NCBI RefSeq assembly: GCF_000422305.1
Contig: NZ_KE383817.1
Span: 338,429 to 402,428, forward strand
Direction of reading: 5' to 3'
DNA from: Luteimonas mephitis DSM 12574
GTDB taxonomy: Bacteria > Pseudomonadota > Gammaproteobacteria > Xanthomonadales > Xanthomonadaceae
Length of the DNA stretch: 64,000 nucleotides
A program made the translations under genes and the position numbers. This document shows, piece by piece, positions 7,620-15,365 of this stretch; position 1 is the stretch's first letter; each line of letters begins with the position of its first letter. The notes beneath the pieces are model-generated. The model was not told the origin of the DNA, did no database searches, and saw only the letters and a list, made by a program, of their open reading frames with translations.

Positions 7620-8294
7620 ATGGAGACCGACAGAGCGAACCTTCGCCTGATCCGGACCGGGGATCCTGTGGACCCGGCAGCAGCTGCTTCGACCCATTCC
7701 GCCTTCGACATTTCGCCCGCGCGGCTCGATGCGGTACGCCTGCTGTCGCTCGACGCCTACGGCCGGGTGCTGGACTGGATGAGCTGGCAGGACGCGACCT
7801 GCCTGTATGCGCGCGGCGCGGTGGCATGGACGCTCGGCGAACCCTGCCTCGTCGTGCACGGCGGCACCAACCGGCTCAGCGGCGAACGCAGCGTCCAGCC
7901 GCTGCACCCGATCATCGCCGCGCGCGGCCACGCCCGTGCGCATGCGCTCGCCCCCACACCGGCGCTCACCAACGCCGCGCTGTTCGCGCGCGACCAGCAT
8001 CTGTGCCTGTATTGCGGGCGCGACTGCAGCCGGCAGCAGCTCACGCGCGACCACGTCAAGCCGCTCTCGCAGGGCGGGCGCGACATCTGGGAGAACGTGG
8101 TCACCGCCTGCTTCCACTGCAACTCGCGCAAGGGCGGGCGCACGCCGCAGCAGGCGTCGATGCCGCTGCTCGCGGTGCCGTACCGGCCGAGCTGGGTCGA
8201 ACACCTGATCCTGAGCAATCGCAACATCCTCGCCGACCAGATGGCATTCCTGAAGAACCATCTGCCCAGGCGCTCGCCACGCTTCAGTGCTTGA
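7620..8294 (+). CDS. HNH endonuclease
   Basis: 224 aa from the ATG at 7620; a GTG at 7668 after GGGGATCCT is an equally good start, and a TATAAG element at about 7600 leaves little room for a leader before 7620. The C-terminal half carries a zinc-binding HNH domain: CLYCG, then LTRDHVKPLSQGGRDIWENVVTACFHCNSRKGGRTP, with the pairs CxxC and CxxC flanking the DH and N residues. This form is widespread in bacteria outside phages, and its substrate is unknown. The next 50 bases downstream lead into a truncated DUF1428 gene. Confidence 0.85.
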   Translation: METDRANLRLIRTGDPVDPAAAASTHSAFDISPARLDAVRLLSLDAYGRVLDWMSWQDATCLYARGAVAWTLGEPCLVVHGGTNRLSGERSVQPLHPIIAARGHARAHALAPTPALTNAALFARDQHLCLYCGRDCSRQQLTRDHVKPLSQGGRDIWENVVTACFHCNSRKGGRTPQQASMPLLAVPYRPSWVEHLILSNRNILADQMAFLKNHLPRRSPRFSA

Positions 8295-8346
8295 CGCGCC
8301 ACATCCCACGGCCCGCCGCCGGGCACGCGGAGGCCTCCGCCTGCAG

Positions 8347-8529
8347 GCGAAGGACGGCGAGTCCGTGGTCTTCGCCTGGATCGAATGGCCGGACAAGGCC
8401 ACGCGCGACGCCGGCATGGAGAAGATCATGCAGGATCCGCGCATGCCGGCCGCGAGCGACATGCCGTTCGACGGCAAGCGCATGATCTTCGGCGGCTTCA
8501 CGCCGGTGCTGGAGCTGCCGAAGCGCTAG
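8347..8529 (+). pseudogene. DUF1428 (YbaA-like) gene remnant, C-terminal part only
   Basis: The frame ending at 8529 encodes AKDGESVVFAWIEWPDKATRD and then MPFDGKRMIFGGFTPVLEL, the characteristic C-terminal end of DUF1428 proteins, which are normally around 115-120 aa. Only about 60 residues are present. The sequence just upstream is the end of the HNH gene plus roughly 50 bases coding for unrelated arginine-rich residues, so the N-terminal half has been lost. A short ATG-started frame exists from 8287 but its first 20 residues do not fit the family. Confidence 0.7.
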
Positions 8530-8556
8530 CGAAGCCCTGGGCAATCCGCATTTCCC

Positions 8557-8582
8557 GTCATTCCCGCGCAGGCGGGGATGAC
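8557..8582. repeat. Short dispersed palindrome (copy 1)
   Basis: GTCATTCCCGCGCAGGCGGG followed by GATGAC forms an imperfect hairpin. A second copy is at 10653-10677. Both lie between genes, as is usual for REP-type palindromes. Confidence 0.65.
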
Positions 8583-8624
8583 GCGGCTACCGGGGCCTTC
8601 CCCGGATCCGCCGCGGCGCGCCGC

Positions 8625-9452
8625 TCACTGCCCCGCGACCGGAATCGCGCTGGTCCTGGCCGCGTCCCCGGCATCGTGCACCGAGGCGACCGGCGTCGAC
8701 GACGCATCGGGTTCGAGCATGACCAGCGGCGCGCCGCGGTAGCGGTACTCCAGCGCATCCTGCTGCCGGCGCAGGGCGACGACCTGGCTGCAAAGCGCCT
8801 GCGCATGGCGCTCGAGTGCGGCGCTGCGCGCCTCGACCAGCCGGTTCACCTCATGGTCGACGCGATCGGCGCGTTCTTCCAGTTGTTCGGAGCGGCCGGT
8901 GAACACCGCCCACAGCGCGCTGCGGGTGATGCTGCCGGTCACCTGTTCGATGACCTGCTCGACGTTGGCCTCGAACGTGTCGCCGAACACGTCCTGGTCC
9001 CAGCGGCCGTTGCCGAGGCTGTCGTCGATGTGTTCCAGCGCGCGCTCGCGATGGCGCTCGACCTTGCGCACCTTGCGCTCGCTGTCGGTCATCGTGCGCA
9101 TCACGCCGGCTAGCACGTCGAAGCTGATGCCGACCGACTCGCGGGCGATGCCGGCGACCTCGGGCATCAGCGCCCGCGCGTCGTCCTCCATCTTGCGCAG
9201 CCGCTGCGCGTCGGCCTGGCTGACCGCCTGCACTCGGCGGTCGACGCTGAGCGTGCCGTCGTGGAAGAAGATTTCCTTCGGCGATCCCCGGTGGCGATAC
9301 AGCCACACGCCACCACCGTCGACCTGCACGTTGTAGGGCGTGGACAGGCCGCACTCCCGCGACGACAGTTCCGGGGATTTCGTCGGCCCGGCATGCGCCG
9401 CACCGGCGGCGAACACGAGCAGGCAGGCGATGGCAGCGACGGCGTGGCGCAT
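8625..9452 (-). CDS. YggN/DUF2884 family periplasmic protein
   Basis: 275 aa from the ATG at 9452 (an ATG at 9497 would add 15 residues before the signal peptide). A signal peptide HAVAAIACLLVFAAGAAHA is followed by ECGLSTPYNVQVDGGGVWL, then the family pattern of a short stated structure (FHDGTLSVDRRVQAVSQADAQRLRKME) and a long helical region with many charged residues and the segment SARSAALERHAQALC near the end. E. coli YggN shares this layout; its function is unknown. Expected location is the periplasm. Confidence 0.75.
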   Translation of the reverse strand: MRHAVAAIACLLVFAAGAAHAGPTKSPELSSRECGLSTPYNVQVDGGGVWLYRHRGSPKEIFFHDGTLSVDRRVQAVSQADAQRLRKMEDDARALMPEVAGIARESVGISFDVLAGVMRTMTDSERKVRKVERHRERALEHIDDSLGNGRWDQDVFGDTFEANVEQVIEQVTGSITRSALWAVFTGRSEQLEERADRVDHEVNRLVEARSAALERHAQALCSQVVALRRQQDALEYRYRGAPLVMLEPDASSTPVASVHDAGDAARTSAIPVAGQ

Positions 9453-9632
9453 GGCGACCCATGGGAAGCGATGGATGGCCGAATGATCGTGCCGCACGCG
9501 CGCGCCGGCGCGTGCGATAAGTCACGACGCGCCTGCATCGACCCATGCGGGAAGTCATGGCACCGCGAGCGACTGCTGCCCGCAAGCCCGTTCGCGCTGA
9601 TGGCAAACCGCTTCAGGCGCGGCGCCCCATCC

Positions 9633-9776
9633 TCAGAACGGCGTCATCATCGAGAACGGCTGCGTCGCGTTACGGTCGGCGCCGGTATCGGACTGCGCGG
9701 CGGCAAACCCGGCCATCGCGATGGCGGCCGTGACAAGGGCGATGACACACAGGACGCGGATGGAAACGTGCTTCAT
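9633..9776 (-). CDS. 47-aa secreted small protein, unknown
   Basis: A short gene with ATG at 9776 preceded by CAGGAG eight bases upstream and TGA at 9633-9635. It encodes MKHVSIRVLCVIALVTAAIA followed by MAGFAAAQ, a clear signal peptide with a likely cut after AAQ or FAA, and a mature tail of about 20 residues (SDTGADRNATQPFSMMTPF). It occupies an otherwise empty 420-base gap between the YggN-like and TMEM175 genes. No family recognised. Confidence 0.65.
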   Translation of the reverse strand: MKHVSIRVLCVIALVTAAIAMAGFAAAQSDTGADRNATQPFSMMTPF

Positions 9777-9919
9777 TGCTGGCTCCTGGACATCCAGCGC
9801 ACTGGATGCGGGGGTGGACGAACTGGATGCAGGAATTCTGCGCGTCCAGTGCCCGCGATCCCCTGACCTGGGTCAAGCCGCAACGACGCAATGCCCCTTG
9901 ACTTCCGGAGCCGCGGCGA

Positions 9920-10528
9920 TCAATCGTCCCCGCGTGGCGCCTGCCCGTCGCGCATGCCGGGAAGCACGCCTTCGATCCGGCGATCCGGCACCAGCCACAT
10001 CACCGCCACCGACGCATACAACAGCAGCGCGAACCACGGCGCCCAGAAGGTGGACGCGATGCCCAGCGCATACAGCAGCGGTGACAGCTTGCCCTTCCAG
10101 TCGCTGCCGACCGCCCGCCGCAGCACCGATCCAGCGCCGTCCAGACCGATCAGGGTCCGCTGCAGGATCCAGTACGCCACCGCCGCCATCAGCAGCACGC
10201 CGCCATAGGCCGCGGTGGGCGCGGCGGCGAAGTGGTTTTCGCCCATCCATGCGGTGGTGAACGGGAACAGCGACAGCCAGAACAGCAGGTGCAGGTTCGC
10301 CCACAGCGCACCGCCCGACACGTGCCGGCACGCCGCCAGCATGTGGTGGTGGTTGTTCCAGTAGATGCCCACGTATACGAAGCTCAGCACGTAGCTGAGC
10401 AGCACCGGCAGCAGCGGCAGCAGCGATGCCCAGGCGGCATCGTGCGGCACCTGCAGTTCCAGCACCATGATTGTGATGATGATCGCGATGACGCCATCGC
10501 TGAACGCTTCCAGCCGGCCCTTGCCCAT
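9920..10528 (-). CDS. TMEM175-family potassium channel (DUF1211)
   Basis: 202 aa. The ATG at 10528 follows GGAGGAAGGCG, fixing the start 12 codons inside a longer frame. The protein begins MGKGRLEAFSDGVIAIIIT, the RxxxFSDxxxAI motif of TMEM175 channels, and shows about six membrane segments (for example LLPVLLSYVLSFVYVGIYW, LHLLFWLSLFPFTTAW, YGGVLLMAAVAYWIL, FWAPWFALLLYASVAVMWL). Bacterial members form tetrameric potassium-selective channels lacking a classic P-loop. Physiological role here is unknown. Confidence 0.9.
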   Translation of the reverse strand: MGKGRLEAFSDGVIAIIITIMVLELQVPHDAAWASLLPLLPVLLSYVLSFVYVGIYWNNHHHMLAACRHVSGGALWANLHLLFWLSLFPFTTAWMGENHFAAAPTAAYGGVLLMAAVAYWILQRTLIGLDGAGSVLRRAVGSDWKGKLSPLLYALGIASTFWAPWFALLLYASVAVMWLVPDRRIEGVLPGMRDGQAPRGDD

Positions 10529-10652
10529 CGCCTTCCTCCGTACCACCCCAGCCACAGGATGCATCTGCCGATGACGGTTTCATGGATGCCCGGGCAACAT
10601 GCCGGAAGCAGCTGGCATCCAGCGTCGGCCTGAGAATTCCTGAACAATTGCC

Positions 10653-10677
10653 GTCATTCCCGCGAAGGCGGGATGAC
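10653..10677. repeat. Short dispersed palindrome (copy 2)
   Basis: GTCATTCCCGCGAAGGCGGG followed by ATGAC, the same hairpin as at 8557-8582, in the intergenic stretch upstream of the TMEM175 gene. Confidence 0.65.
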
Positions 10678-10800
10678 GAGCAAATAATGATCTATCAGAC
10701 CTTCCCCAGGTGCCTGCCCGCCGCATGAGAAGCGGGTCATCTCCATGTGCGCGTCTTCCCGTCCGTCATTGCGCACGCAGTCCGGCGATCCGTTGAACCA

Positions 10801-11193
10801 TCAGGGACCATTGCCCCGGGCCAGCGCCTCCAGCTCGGCGGCGCGCTCGGCCGTTTCCCGCAGCACGCATTCGTTTGCGGCCAGGCGAGCCAGGCTGCCA
10901 CCGTCCGGATCGGCATAGAAGCCGCAGTTGGCATCGCGATACTGCATCCACAGGCGCTGCGCGGCGACCAGTTGCTGCTTGCGCGCCGCGGTCAATCCGG
11001 TGCCGAGTTTCCTGTAGGCCTGGTTGAGCTTGGCATCTTGCGCCTTGAGTTCCGCCGCCATGCAGTCGAGCATCTCGACGGTCACTCCGCCCGACTTGTC
11101 CTGGCAGGCGGAATAGCGATCCGAATAGTGTTCTTCGGCCATGCACCCCAGCGAAACGGCGAGGAGGACAATACCGGCTGCAAGTCTGCTCAT
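10801..11193 (-). CDS. LprI/DUF1311-family lysozyme inhibitor-like protein
   Basis: 130 aa from ATG at 11193. A signal peptide (LAAGIVLLAVSLGCMA) precedes a small Cys-containing domain: YSACQDKSGGVTVEMLDCMAAELKAQDAKLNQAYRKL, then LVAAQRLWMQYRDANCGFYA and NECVLRETAERAAEL. This arrangement of four cysteines with QRxWxxYRDxxC is the DUF1311 pattern, of which mycobacterial LprI is reported to inhibit lysozyme. A periplasmic role is expected; inhibition is inference from the family name. Confidence 0.85.
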   Translation of the reverse strand: MSRLAAGIVLLAVSLGCMAEEHYSDRYSACQDKSGGVTVEMLDCMAAELKAQDAKLNQAYRKLGTGLTAARKQQLVAAQRLWMQYRDANCGFYADPDGGSLARLAANECVLRETAERAAELEALARGNGP

Positions 11194-11246
11194 CGACGGG
11201 CTCCGCGTCAGGCCGGCCCGCAAGGCGGGCTCGGCCCGGATGATTG

Positions 11247-11609
11247 TCAGCAATTCTGCGCAGGGCGGATTTCGGCTTGTTGCCCGGCGCGGCATACCAG
11301 TTCATACGCCTGGCCCGCCTGGAAGTCGAAACTCAGGCGCGAACCACCCGCCGGCTGCGGCTGGTCGGGGCAGATGTAGAACACAGTCCGGGTTCCCGAA
11401 GCAATGCGCGTGCTGGCCCGCTGGTCAAGGATGAGCGGCCGCTTGTCCACGGCAGTCAGGCCCTGGAAGATTTCCACGGGCAGCGCGGACTGGGAAACGA
11501 ACCTGAGCGACGCGTCCCTGGCGGGCGCCGCCGGGCGGTCGATCGCGGCACCCGGTGCCGTGGCAGCCAGTGCTGAGGTAAGAAGCGCAATAGCGACGAC
11601 TGTGCCCAT
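11247..11609 (-). CDS. Secreted protein of unknown function
   Basis: 120 aa. The ATG at 11609 follows AGAGGTGTTTGCC, a good ribosome-binding site. Residues 1-20 form a signal peptide (VVAIALLTSALAATAPGAA). The mature part, SLRFVSQSALPVEIFQGLTAVDKRPLILDQRASTRI..., ends with two cysteines (FYICPDQ and YELVC) that could form a disulfide, and a final Cys. It lies 53 bases downstream of nothing in common direction except the tetratricopeptide gene 138 bases away. Family not recognised. Confidence 0.6.
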   Translation of the reverse strand: MGTVVAIALLTSALAATAPGAAIDRPAAPARDASLRFVSQSALPVEIFQGLTAVDKRPLILDQRASTRIASGTRTVFYICPDQPQPAGGSRLSFDFQAGQAYELVCRAGQQAEIRPAQNC

Positions 11610-11747
11610 GGCAAACACCTCTTGGACTGCCCGGAGCGGGCCAGGTCGGCGGAGCATACCACCGGGAAATCCCGGCGGTATCACGCCTGAAACGGGCCTC
11701 CGGCGAGGTGGATCCGGCCCGCGATTCCACCCCACACGCCCGCAAGC

Positions 11748-12275
11748 CTACTGCTGCGGAACCACGCCCAGGTACGCCCCGGCGGCCTGCAGGGTGGCCC
11801 ACATGTCGTCGCGTTCTTCGGCGAACGAGCGATCGAACAGTTGCTCGGCCCGCTCACGGTTGCCGTCGAGCAAGGCATACGCGCCAATCTCGGACAGCGC
11901 GCGCGCGTCGTCGCGGTTGTCGGCGAGGTAGCGATCGAACATCGCGTTCGCCCTCTGCGCTTCGCCGGCCTCGCGGTACACGCGCGCGATGCGGTAGGCA
12001 TCGCCGTCATCGTGCTTGCCCGCGAGCACCTGGTCGAAGATCGCCTGCCCCTGGTCCTTGAGTCCGCCGAGGTAGTACACGCGGCCCACGGCGATGCGCT
12101 CCCAGCTGCCGTCACCGGCCTGCTTCGTGGCCAGTCCAAGCAGCCCTTGCGCTGCCTCCTGGCCGGTCTTGCCGTGATACAGCGCCGGCGCCGGCGAGGG
12201 CTTGGCCGAATAGCCCACGCCCATCCCCGACACGAACACGATGGCGGCCGCGGCCGCGATGATCCCCTTGTTCAC
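11748..12275 (-). CDS. Membrane-anchored TPR-like protein
   Basis: 175 aa. A GTG at 12275 with GGGGGAAGCATC upstream is preferred over an ATG at 12332 that has no such site. The N terminus VNKGIIAAAAAIVFVSGMGVGY is a signal anchor. The rest is built of helical repeats: GQAIFDQVLAGKHDDGDAYRIARVYREAGEAQRANAMFDRYLADNRDDARALSEIGAYALLDGNRERAEQLFDRSFAEE in outline, which matches degenerate tetratricopeptide repeats. Likely a periplasm-facing scaffold protein; partner unknown. Confidence 0.7.
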   Translation of the reverse strand: MNKGIIAAAAAIVFVSGMGVGYSAKPSPAPALYHGKTGQEAAQGLLGLATKQAGDGSWERIAVGRVYYLGGLKDQGQAIFDQVLAGKHDDGDAYRIARVYREAGEAQRANAMFDRYLADNRDDARALSEIGAYALLDGNRERAEQLFDRSFAEERDDMWATLQAAGAYLGVVPQQ

Positions 12276-12382
12276 GATGCTTCCCCCTGTTGGCCGGAGC
12301 CGGATTGCCCCTGGCACCTTCCCACGCCCCACGCCCCACGCCCCGCGTCCCGCGCCGACACTCTACTCCCCGAACCGCTCCA

Positions 12383-13150
12383 TCAAGCCTCCAGGATGAC
12401 GCTGCAGCAGGTCATCGCGCCCTCGGCCTTTTCCGTCTCCGACATGTCGACCAGGCGCACCTCGATGCCCGCCCGCCGCAATCGTTCGGCGGTCGCCGGG
12501 AACGACGCCGAATACAGCACCGTGCCGCCGATCAGGATCGCATTCGCGGCGAAGGGTTCTGCCGGATCCACCGCGAGCGTGCGATAGCCGGCGAAGTGCC
12601 GCGCATCGACCCAATCCGGATTGACCAGCAGCAGGTCGGGCGCCACCCGGGTGACCGCGCTTTTCAGGTGCAGGCATCCGCGCATGGACACCGCCTCCAC
12701 GCGGTAGCCGAACGGCGCGACCAGCTGGCGAAGCTGCCCGATGCCCTCGGCGTTGCTGCGCGCCGACGCGCCGACGTGGATCACGCGGTCCAGCCGCAGC
12801 ACGTCGCCACCGTCCAGCGTCCCCGGTGCCTCGATGCGCCGCAGCTCGCGCAGCGGCGCCAGCGCCTCTCCCATCGACTCGACCTCGCCGCGCCGCGACT
12901 CGGCCCCGGGGCGCGTCAGCACCGCCACTTCATCCAGCACCACCGCCGTGTCCTCGACGAACACCGAGTCGGCCAGCGCAGGCTGCTCCGCAAGCTGCCG
13001 CACCTCGCAGCCCACCTCGCGCAGGGCCCGTTCGTAGGCCGCGTGCTGCGTGCGCGCCAGCTCGACATCGATCGCGCGCCGCTCGAGGTGGGTCAGCTCG
13101 CAGCGCTCAAGGGCGCGACTCACCGCGCGGGTGATGGCGACATGGGGCAT
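12383..13150 (-). CDS. DDAH-like amidinohydrolase
   Basis: 255 aa, ATG at 13150 with AGGAG nine bases upstream. Features of the dimethylarginine dimethylaminohydrolase/arginine deiminase superfamily: DSVFVEDTAVV at about 61-71, GTLDGGDVLRLDR at about 110, HLKSAVTRVAPDLLLVNP at about 160 (catalytic His) and a C-terminal GAMTCCSVI with the nucleophilic Cys. Such enzymes hydrolyse methylated arginines to citrulline and methylamines through a covalent Cys intermediate. Substrate in this organism is not known; conversion of free arginine-like guanidines is the expected reaction. Confidence 0.88.
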   Translation of the reverse strand: MPHVAITRAVSRALERCELTHLERRAIDVELARTQHAAYERALREVGCEVRQLAEQPALADSVFVEDTAVVLDEVAVLTRPGAESRRGEVESMGEALAPLRELRRIEAPGTLDGGDVLRLDRVIHVGASARSNAEGIGQLRQLVAPFGYRVEAVSMRGCLHLKSAVTRVAPDLLLVNPDWVDARHFAGYRTLAVDPAEPFAANAILIGGTVLYSASFPATAERLRRAGIEVRLVDMSETEKAEGAMTCCSVILEA

Positions 13151-13246
13151 GCATTCGACTCCTGTTTCTGCAGGCCCGGAGATTACCCTGAACGCCAGTG
13201 CCCTTGATGGGCCGTGCCGAGGGACCTTCCCGGCATCCGCGCGGCG

Positions 13247-13867
13247 CTAGACCCCCAGCAATGCGTCCGTCAGCGAGCGCGCAATCCCGCTGCGGACCAG
13301 CCACGCCACGATCGCGATGTTGGCCAGCACGCTGCACCAGAACGCGAACTGGAACGACGCCTTGGCGGTCTTGTGCCGGAACTGCTGCTGCGCCACCAGC
13401 GCGCCGGGCCAGCCGCCCAGCAGGTCGAGCAGGTGCAACGTGCTCTCGGGGATCCGCTGCGCACCGCGCCGGGCCGCCTCCTTGTCCGTCCAGTACATCA
13501 GGTACGACAGGAAACTGGGCAGCAGGCAGGCCAGCGCAACCACCAGCGGCAGGAAGCCGAGCGCGGTGCCGAGCACGACGGCAAGCAGGACCACGCTCCC
13601 GAGCAGCATCCGCGGCATCCGCGCCGGCGGTGTTTTCGGCTTGCGCTGCTCGATCCGCTGCCCGGCGAACCTCACCCCGGTCGCGTTGCCGCGCCCGCGC
13701 GCATCGCGCGTGACCGCGTAGGAGATGAGGTCGCCCTCTGCCGGCCGCCGCGAGCCCGGCTGGAAGGCCTTGATGTGGACGAAGACACGTTCGCCGCCGC
13801 CGTGGGGCGTGACGAAACCGTAGCCCTTGTCGTCATTCCAGCCGGAGATGCGCCCGGCCAGCCTCAT
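13247..13867 (-). CDS. Cold-shock domain fused to DUF1294 membrane domain
   Basis: 206 aa. Residues 1-65 are a cold-shock domain with the RNP-like motifs KGYGFVTP and VFVHI. A linker rich in Arg/Lys/Pro follows, then two membrane segments (LLGSVVLLAVVLGTALGFLPLVVALACLL) and the DUF1294 domain, with YLMYWTDKEAARRGAQRIPESTLHLLDLLGGWPGALVAQQQFRHKTAK. The fusion of a nucleic-acid-binding domain to a membrane domain is known in many proteobacteria; the role is unknown. It is codirectional with the DDAH-like gene 96 bases downstream. Confidence 0.9.
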   Translation of the reverse strand: MRLAGRISGWNDDKGYGFVTPHGGGERVFVHIKAFQPGSRRPAEGDLISYAVTRDARGRGNATGVRFAGQRIEQRKPKTPPARMPRMLLGSVVLLAVVLGTALGFLPLVVALACLLPSFLSYLMYWTDKEAARRGAQRIPESTLHLLDLLGGWPGALVAQQQFRHKTAKASFQFAFWCSVLANIAIVAWLVRSGIARSLTDALLGV

Positions 13868-14110
13868 CGGAAAGACGCCCCTGCCACCATGCCAACGGAT
13901 CCTTGCGCTGCGATTGCCGGGGAAGTGAACCCGACTCCATGCCTTCGATCAACCCGCCCCCGGCATCGTGGCCCAACCGGCTTGCGCGGCGAAACGCCGT
14001 CAGTTCGAGCACCCGCGCCGGCTCATGCCGTCACTGCCGGCCGTCCGGCCGCTACCGGCCAGGCCCGCGCGCCGCGCACGCCGCCGGCTGCCTGTTGCCC
14101 GGTGACGCCG

Positions 14111-14452
14111 TCATTCGCCGATCGCTCCCCACCAGCACGATTGCAGCGAGCCGGACACCACCGCGTCGCCAGCATCATCCTTGCTGCGGAACTCCGCCAC
14201 GACCCCGCACGCCGCCATGCGGCCGGCATCGTCCAGCGGGCAGTCTCCGCCCGTGCCGAAGTAGAACTGCCCTTCGGCGGGCGAATAGTCGGGGCTTCCC
14301 AGCACCGCCTCGAGCTGCGCCATGGTCATGCCCAGTTCGACCCGCCGCACCGTCTCCGGCAGCAGAGGCTCCGGGCCCTCGATCGTGCAACCCGTGGCGC
14401 CCGTGCCTGCCGCGCAGGCGGGCAGGCACGCGGCGAGCAGCACGAACAGCAA
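14111..14452 (-). CDS. Small Cys-rich lipoprotein-like protein, 5' end disturbed by a repeat
   Basis: About 113 aa from a TTG at 14452; the frame runs on to an ATG at 14617, but the extra residues come from an inserted dispersed repeat (14448-14562). The export signal LLFVLLAACLPACAAG starts right at the repeat edge, so the original start may have been replaced. The mature part contains VELGMTMAQLEAVLGSPDYSPAEGQFYF, reminiscent of small BamE/SmpA-type folds, and several cysteines (TGCTIEG, GDCPLDD, AACGVV, SCWWG). Envelope protein of unknown role, possibly impaired in expression. Confidence 0.5.
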   Translation of the reverse strand: MLFVLLAACLPACAAGTGATGCTIEGPEPLLPETVRRVELGMTMAQLEAVLGSPDYSPAEGQFYFGTGGDCPLDDAGRMAACGVVAEFRSKDDAGDAVVSGSLQSCWWGAIGE

Positions 14453-14562
14453 GCGTAGGGCGGAACCGCCGAACGCGTTTCTGCCGCATGTGCAGACCGA
14501 GCAATTTCGGCAACGTCCAGGCATTCGGCGGAATCCGCTTCGCGGGTTCCGCCCTACGAGAT
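14448..14562. repeat. MITE/REPIN-like repeat, copy 1
   Basis: About 115 bp bounded by the 12-bp inverted ends GTAGGGCGGAAC and GTTCCGCCCTAC, with internal hairpin-forming CGCCGAACGCGTTTCTGCC and CATTCGGCGGAATCCGC. A second copy with only a few differences is at 18519-18635. Both copies share a few flanking bases (AGCAAGC left, GAGATC right). Small size, terminal inverted repeats and lack of a gene suggest a non-autonomous mobile repeat. Confidence 0.75.
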
Positions 14563-14588
14563 CGGCACCCTGCCCCCTTGCCATGCGG

Positions 14589-14810
14589 TCAGGCCTCACT
14601 GCGGCGCTGCCTGGCAACGTAGGGCAGCGCGAACAGGTACAGCCCCGTCAGCAGCATGAGTGCAAGTGGCGGCAGTGGCGCGTAGGTGATCCACGGCGAC
14701 GGCTCCGCGCCGCCCGTCTGTGCGCGGGCAACGAAGTTGGCGATGACCGTCAGCGTGAAAACGATGGACAGCCAGCGGTGGGTCAGTCGAATCGGTTTGT
14801 TCCAGCTCAA
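14589..14810 (-). CDS. Small inner-membrane protein, TTG start
   Basis: 73 aa. The TTG at 14810 is preceded by GGAG with six bases between (CGGAGATCCCATTG), which is the only credible ribosome-binding site; the longer ATG-started frame from 14918 lacks one. Two membrane segments are visible: WLSIVFTLTVIANFVA near the N terminus and PPLALMLLTGLYLFALPYV near the C terminus, with a basic tail. Family not recognised. Confidence 0.55.
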   Translation of the reverse strand: MSWNKPIRLTHRWLSIVFTLTVIANFVARAQTGGAEPSPWITYAPLPPLALMLLTGLYLFALPYVARQRRSEA

Positions 14811-14981
14811 TGGGATCTCCGATGAAGGGATGTCGTGGGGAGTTCCGGGCTCGAAAGCCGGTGATGCCTGGACGAATCCTGATGCCCGGATCAGGTCGAC
14901 CCGCGCAGCGGGGTCCACAGCAAAGCGGGTTCAATCCGCATCTCGCCGCTGGAACAAATCGCACCCGGCTTGAACGGACGG

Positions 14982-15365
14982 TCAGGCCACGAACCGGTGG
15001 CCGGCCGCTTGCAGCGCTTGCACTGCGGATTCCAGATTATCGGACTTGACCAGGACGTAGTCCGTGTCAAAAGTACTGACCGCAAAGATGCCGATGCAGG
15101 CGCTGGCGAGGGGATCGAGGAACGCGGCCAGCACGCCCGTCTGGTCGAAGGCGAACGGGCCATGGATCCTGATCGCACGCCAATGCCTGTCAACTTTGCT
15201 CAGGCCGGCTGCGGCATCTTCGGAACATACGATCGACAGCTCGTCATCCGTCCTGGTGACCGACATGAATTCGCGCGAGGCAAGCACCGCATCCGGGACG
15301 CCGGCCTCCGGCTCCAGCCTTGCGATCGCGAAGCCTTGGGAAAGTATCGAGAACGAGAGTGTCAT
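14982..15365 (-). CDS. ACT domain-containing protein
   Basis: 127 aa from ATG at 15365, with an alternative ATG at 15401. The C-terminal part WRAIRIHGPFAFDQTGVLAAFLDPLASACIGIFAVSTFDTDYVLVKSDNLESAVQALQAAGH fits the ACT fold (beta-alpha-beta-beta-alpha-beta) found in amino-acid-binding regulators. The N-terminal half (SFSILSQGFAIARLEPEAGVPD) also resembles tandem ACT proteins of the COG3603 type. The ligand is unknown. It is not in an amino-acid biosynthesis operon here. A large tandem-repeat region starts 150 bases upstream of its start. Confidence 0.75.
   Translation of the reverse strand: MTLSFSILSQGFAIARLEPEAGVPDAVLASREFMSVTRTDDELSIVCSEDAAAGLSKVDRHWRAIRIHGPFAFDQTGVLAAFLDPLASACIGIFAVSTFDTDYVLVKSDNLESAVQALQAAGHRFVA

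Noticed and set aside
5142..8501. A 1119-residue open frame on the minus strand across the dehydrogenase and HNH genes
   Set aside because: It runs antisense to well-supported genes and has only low-complexity Arg/Ala/His-rich sequence.
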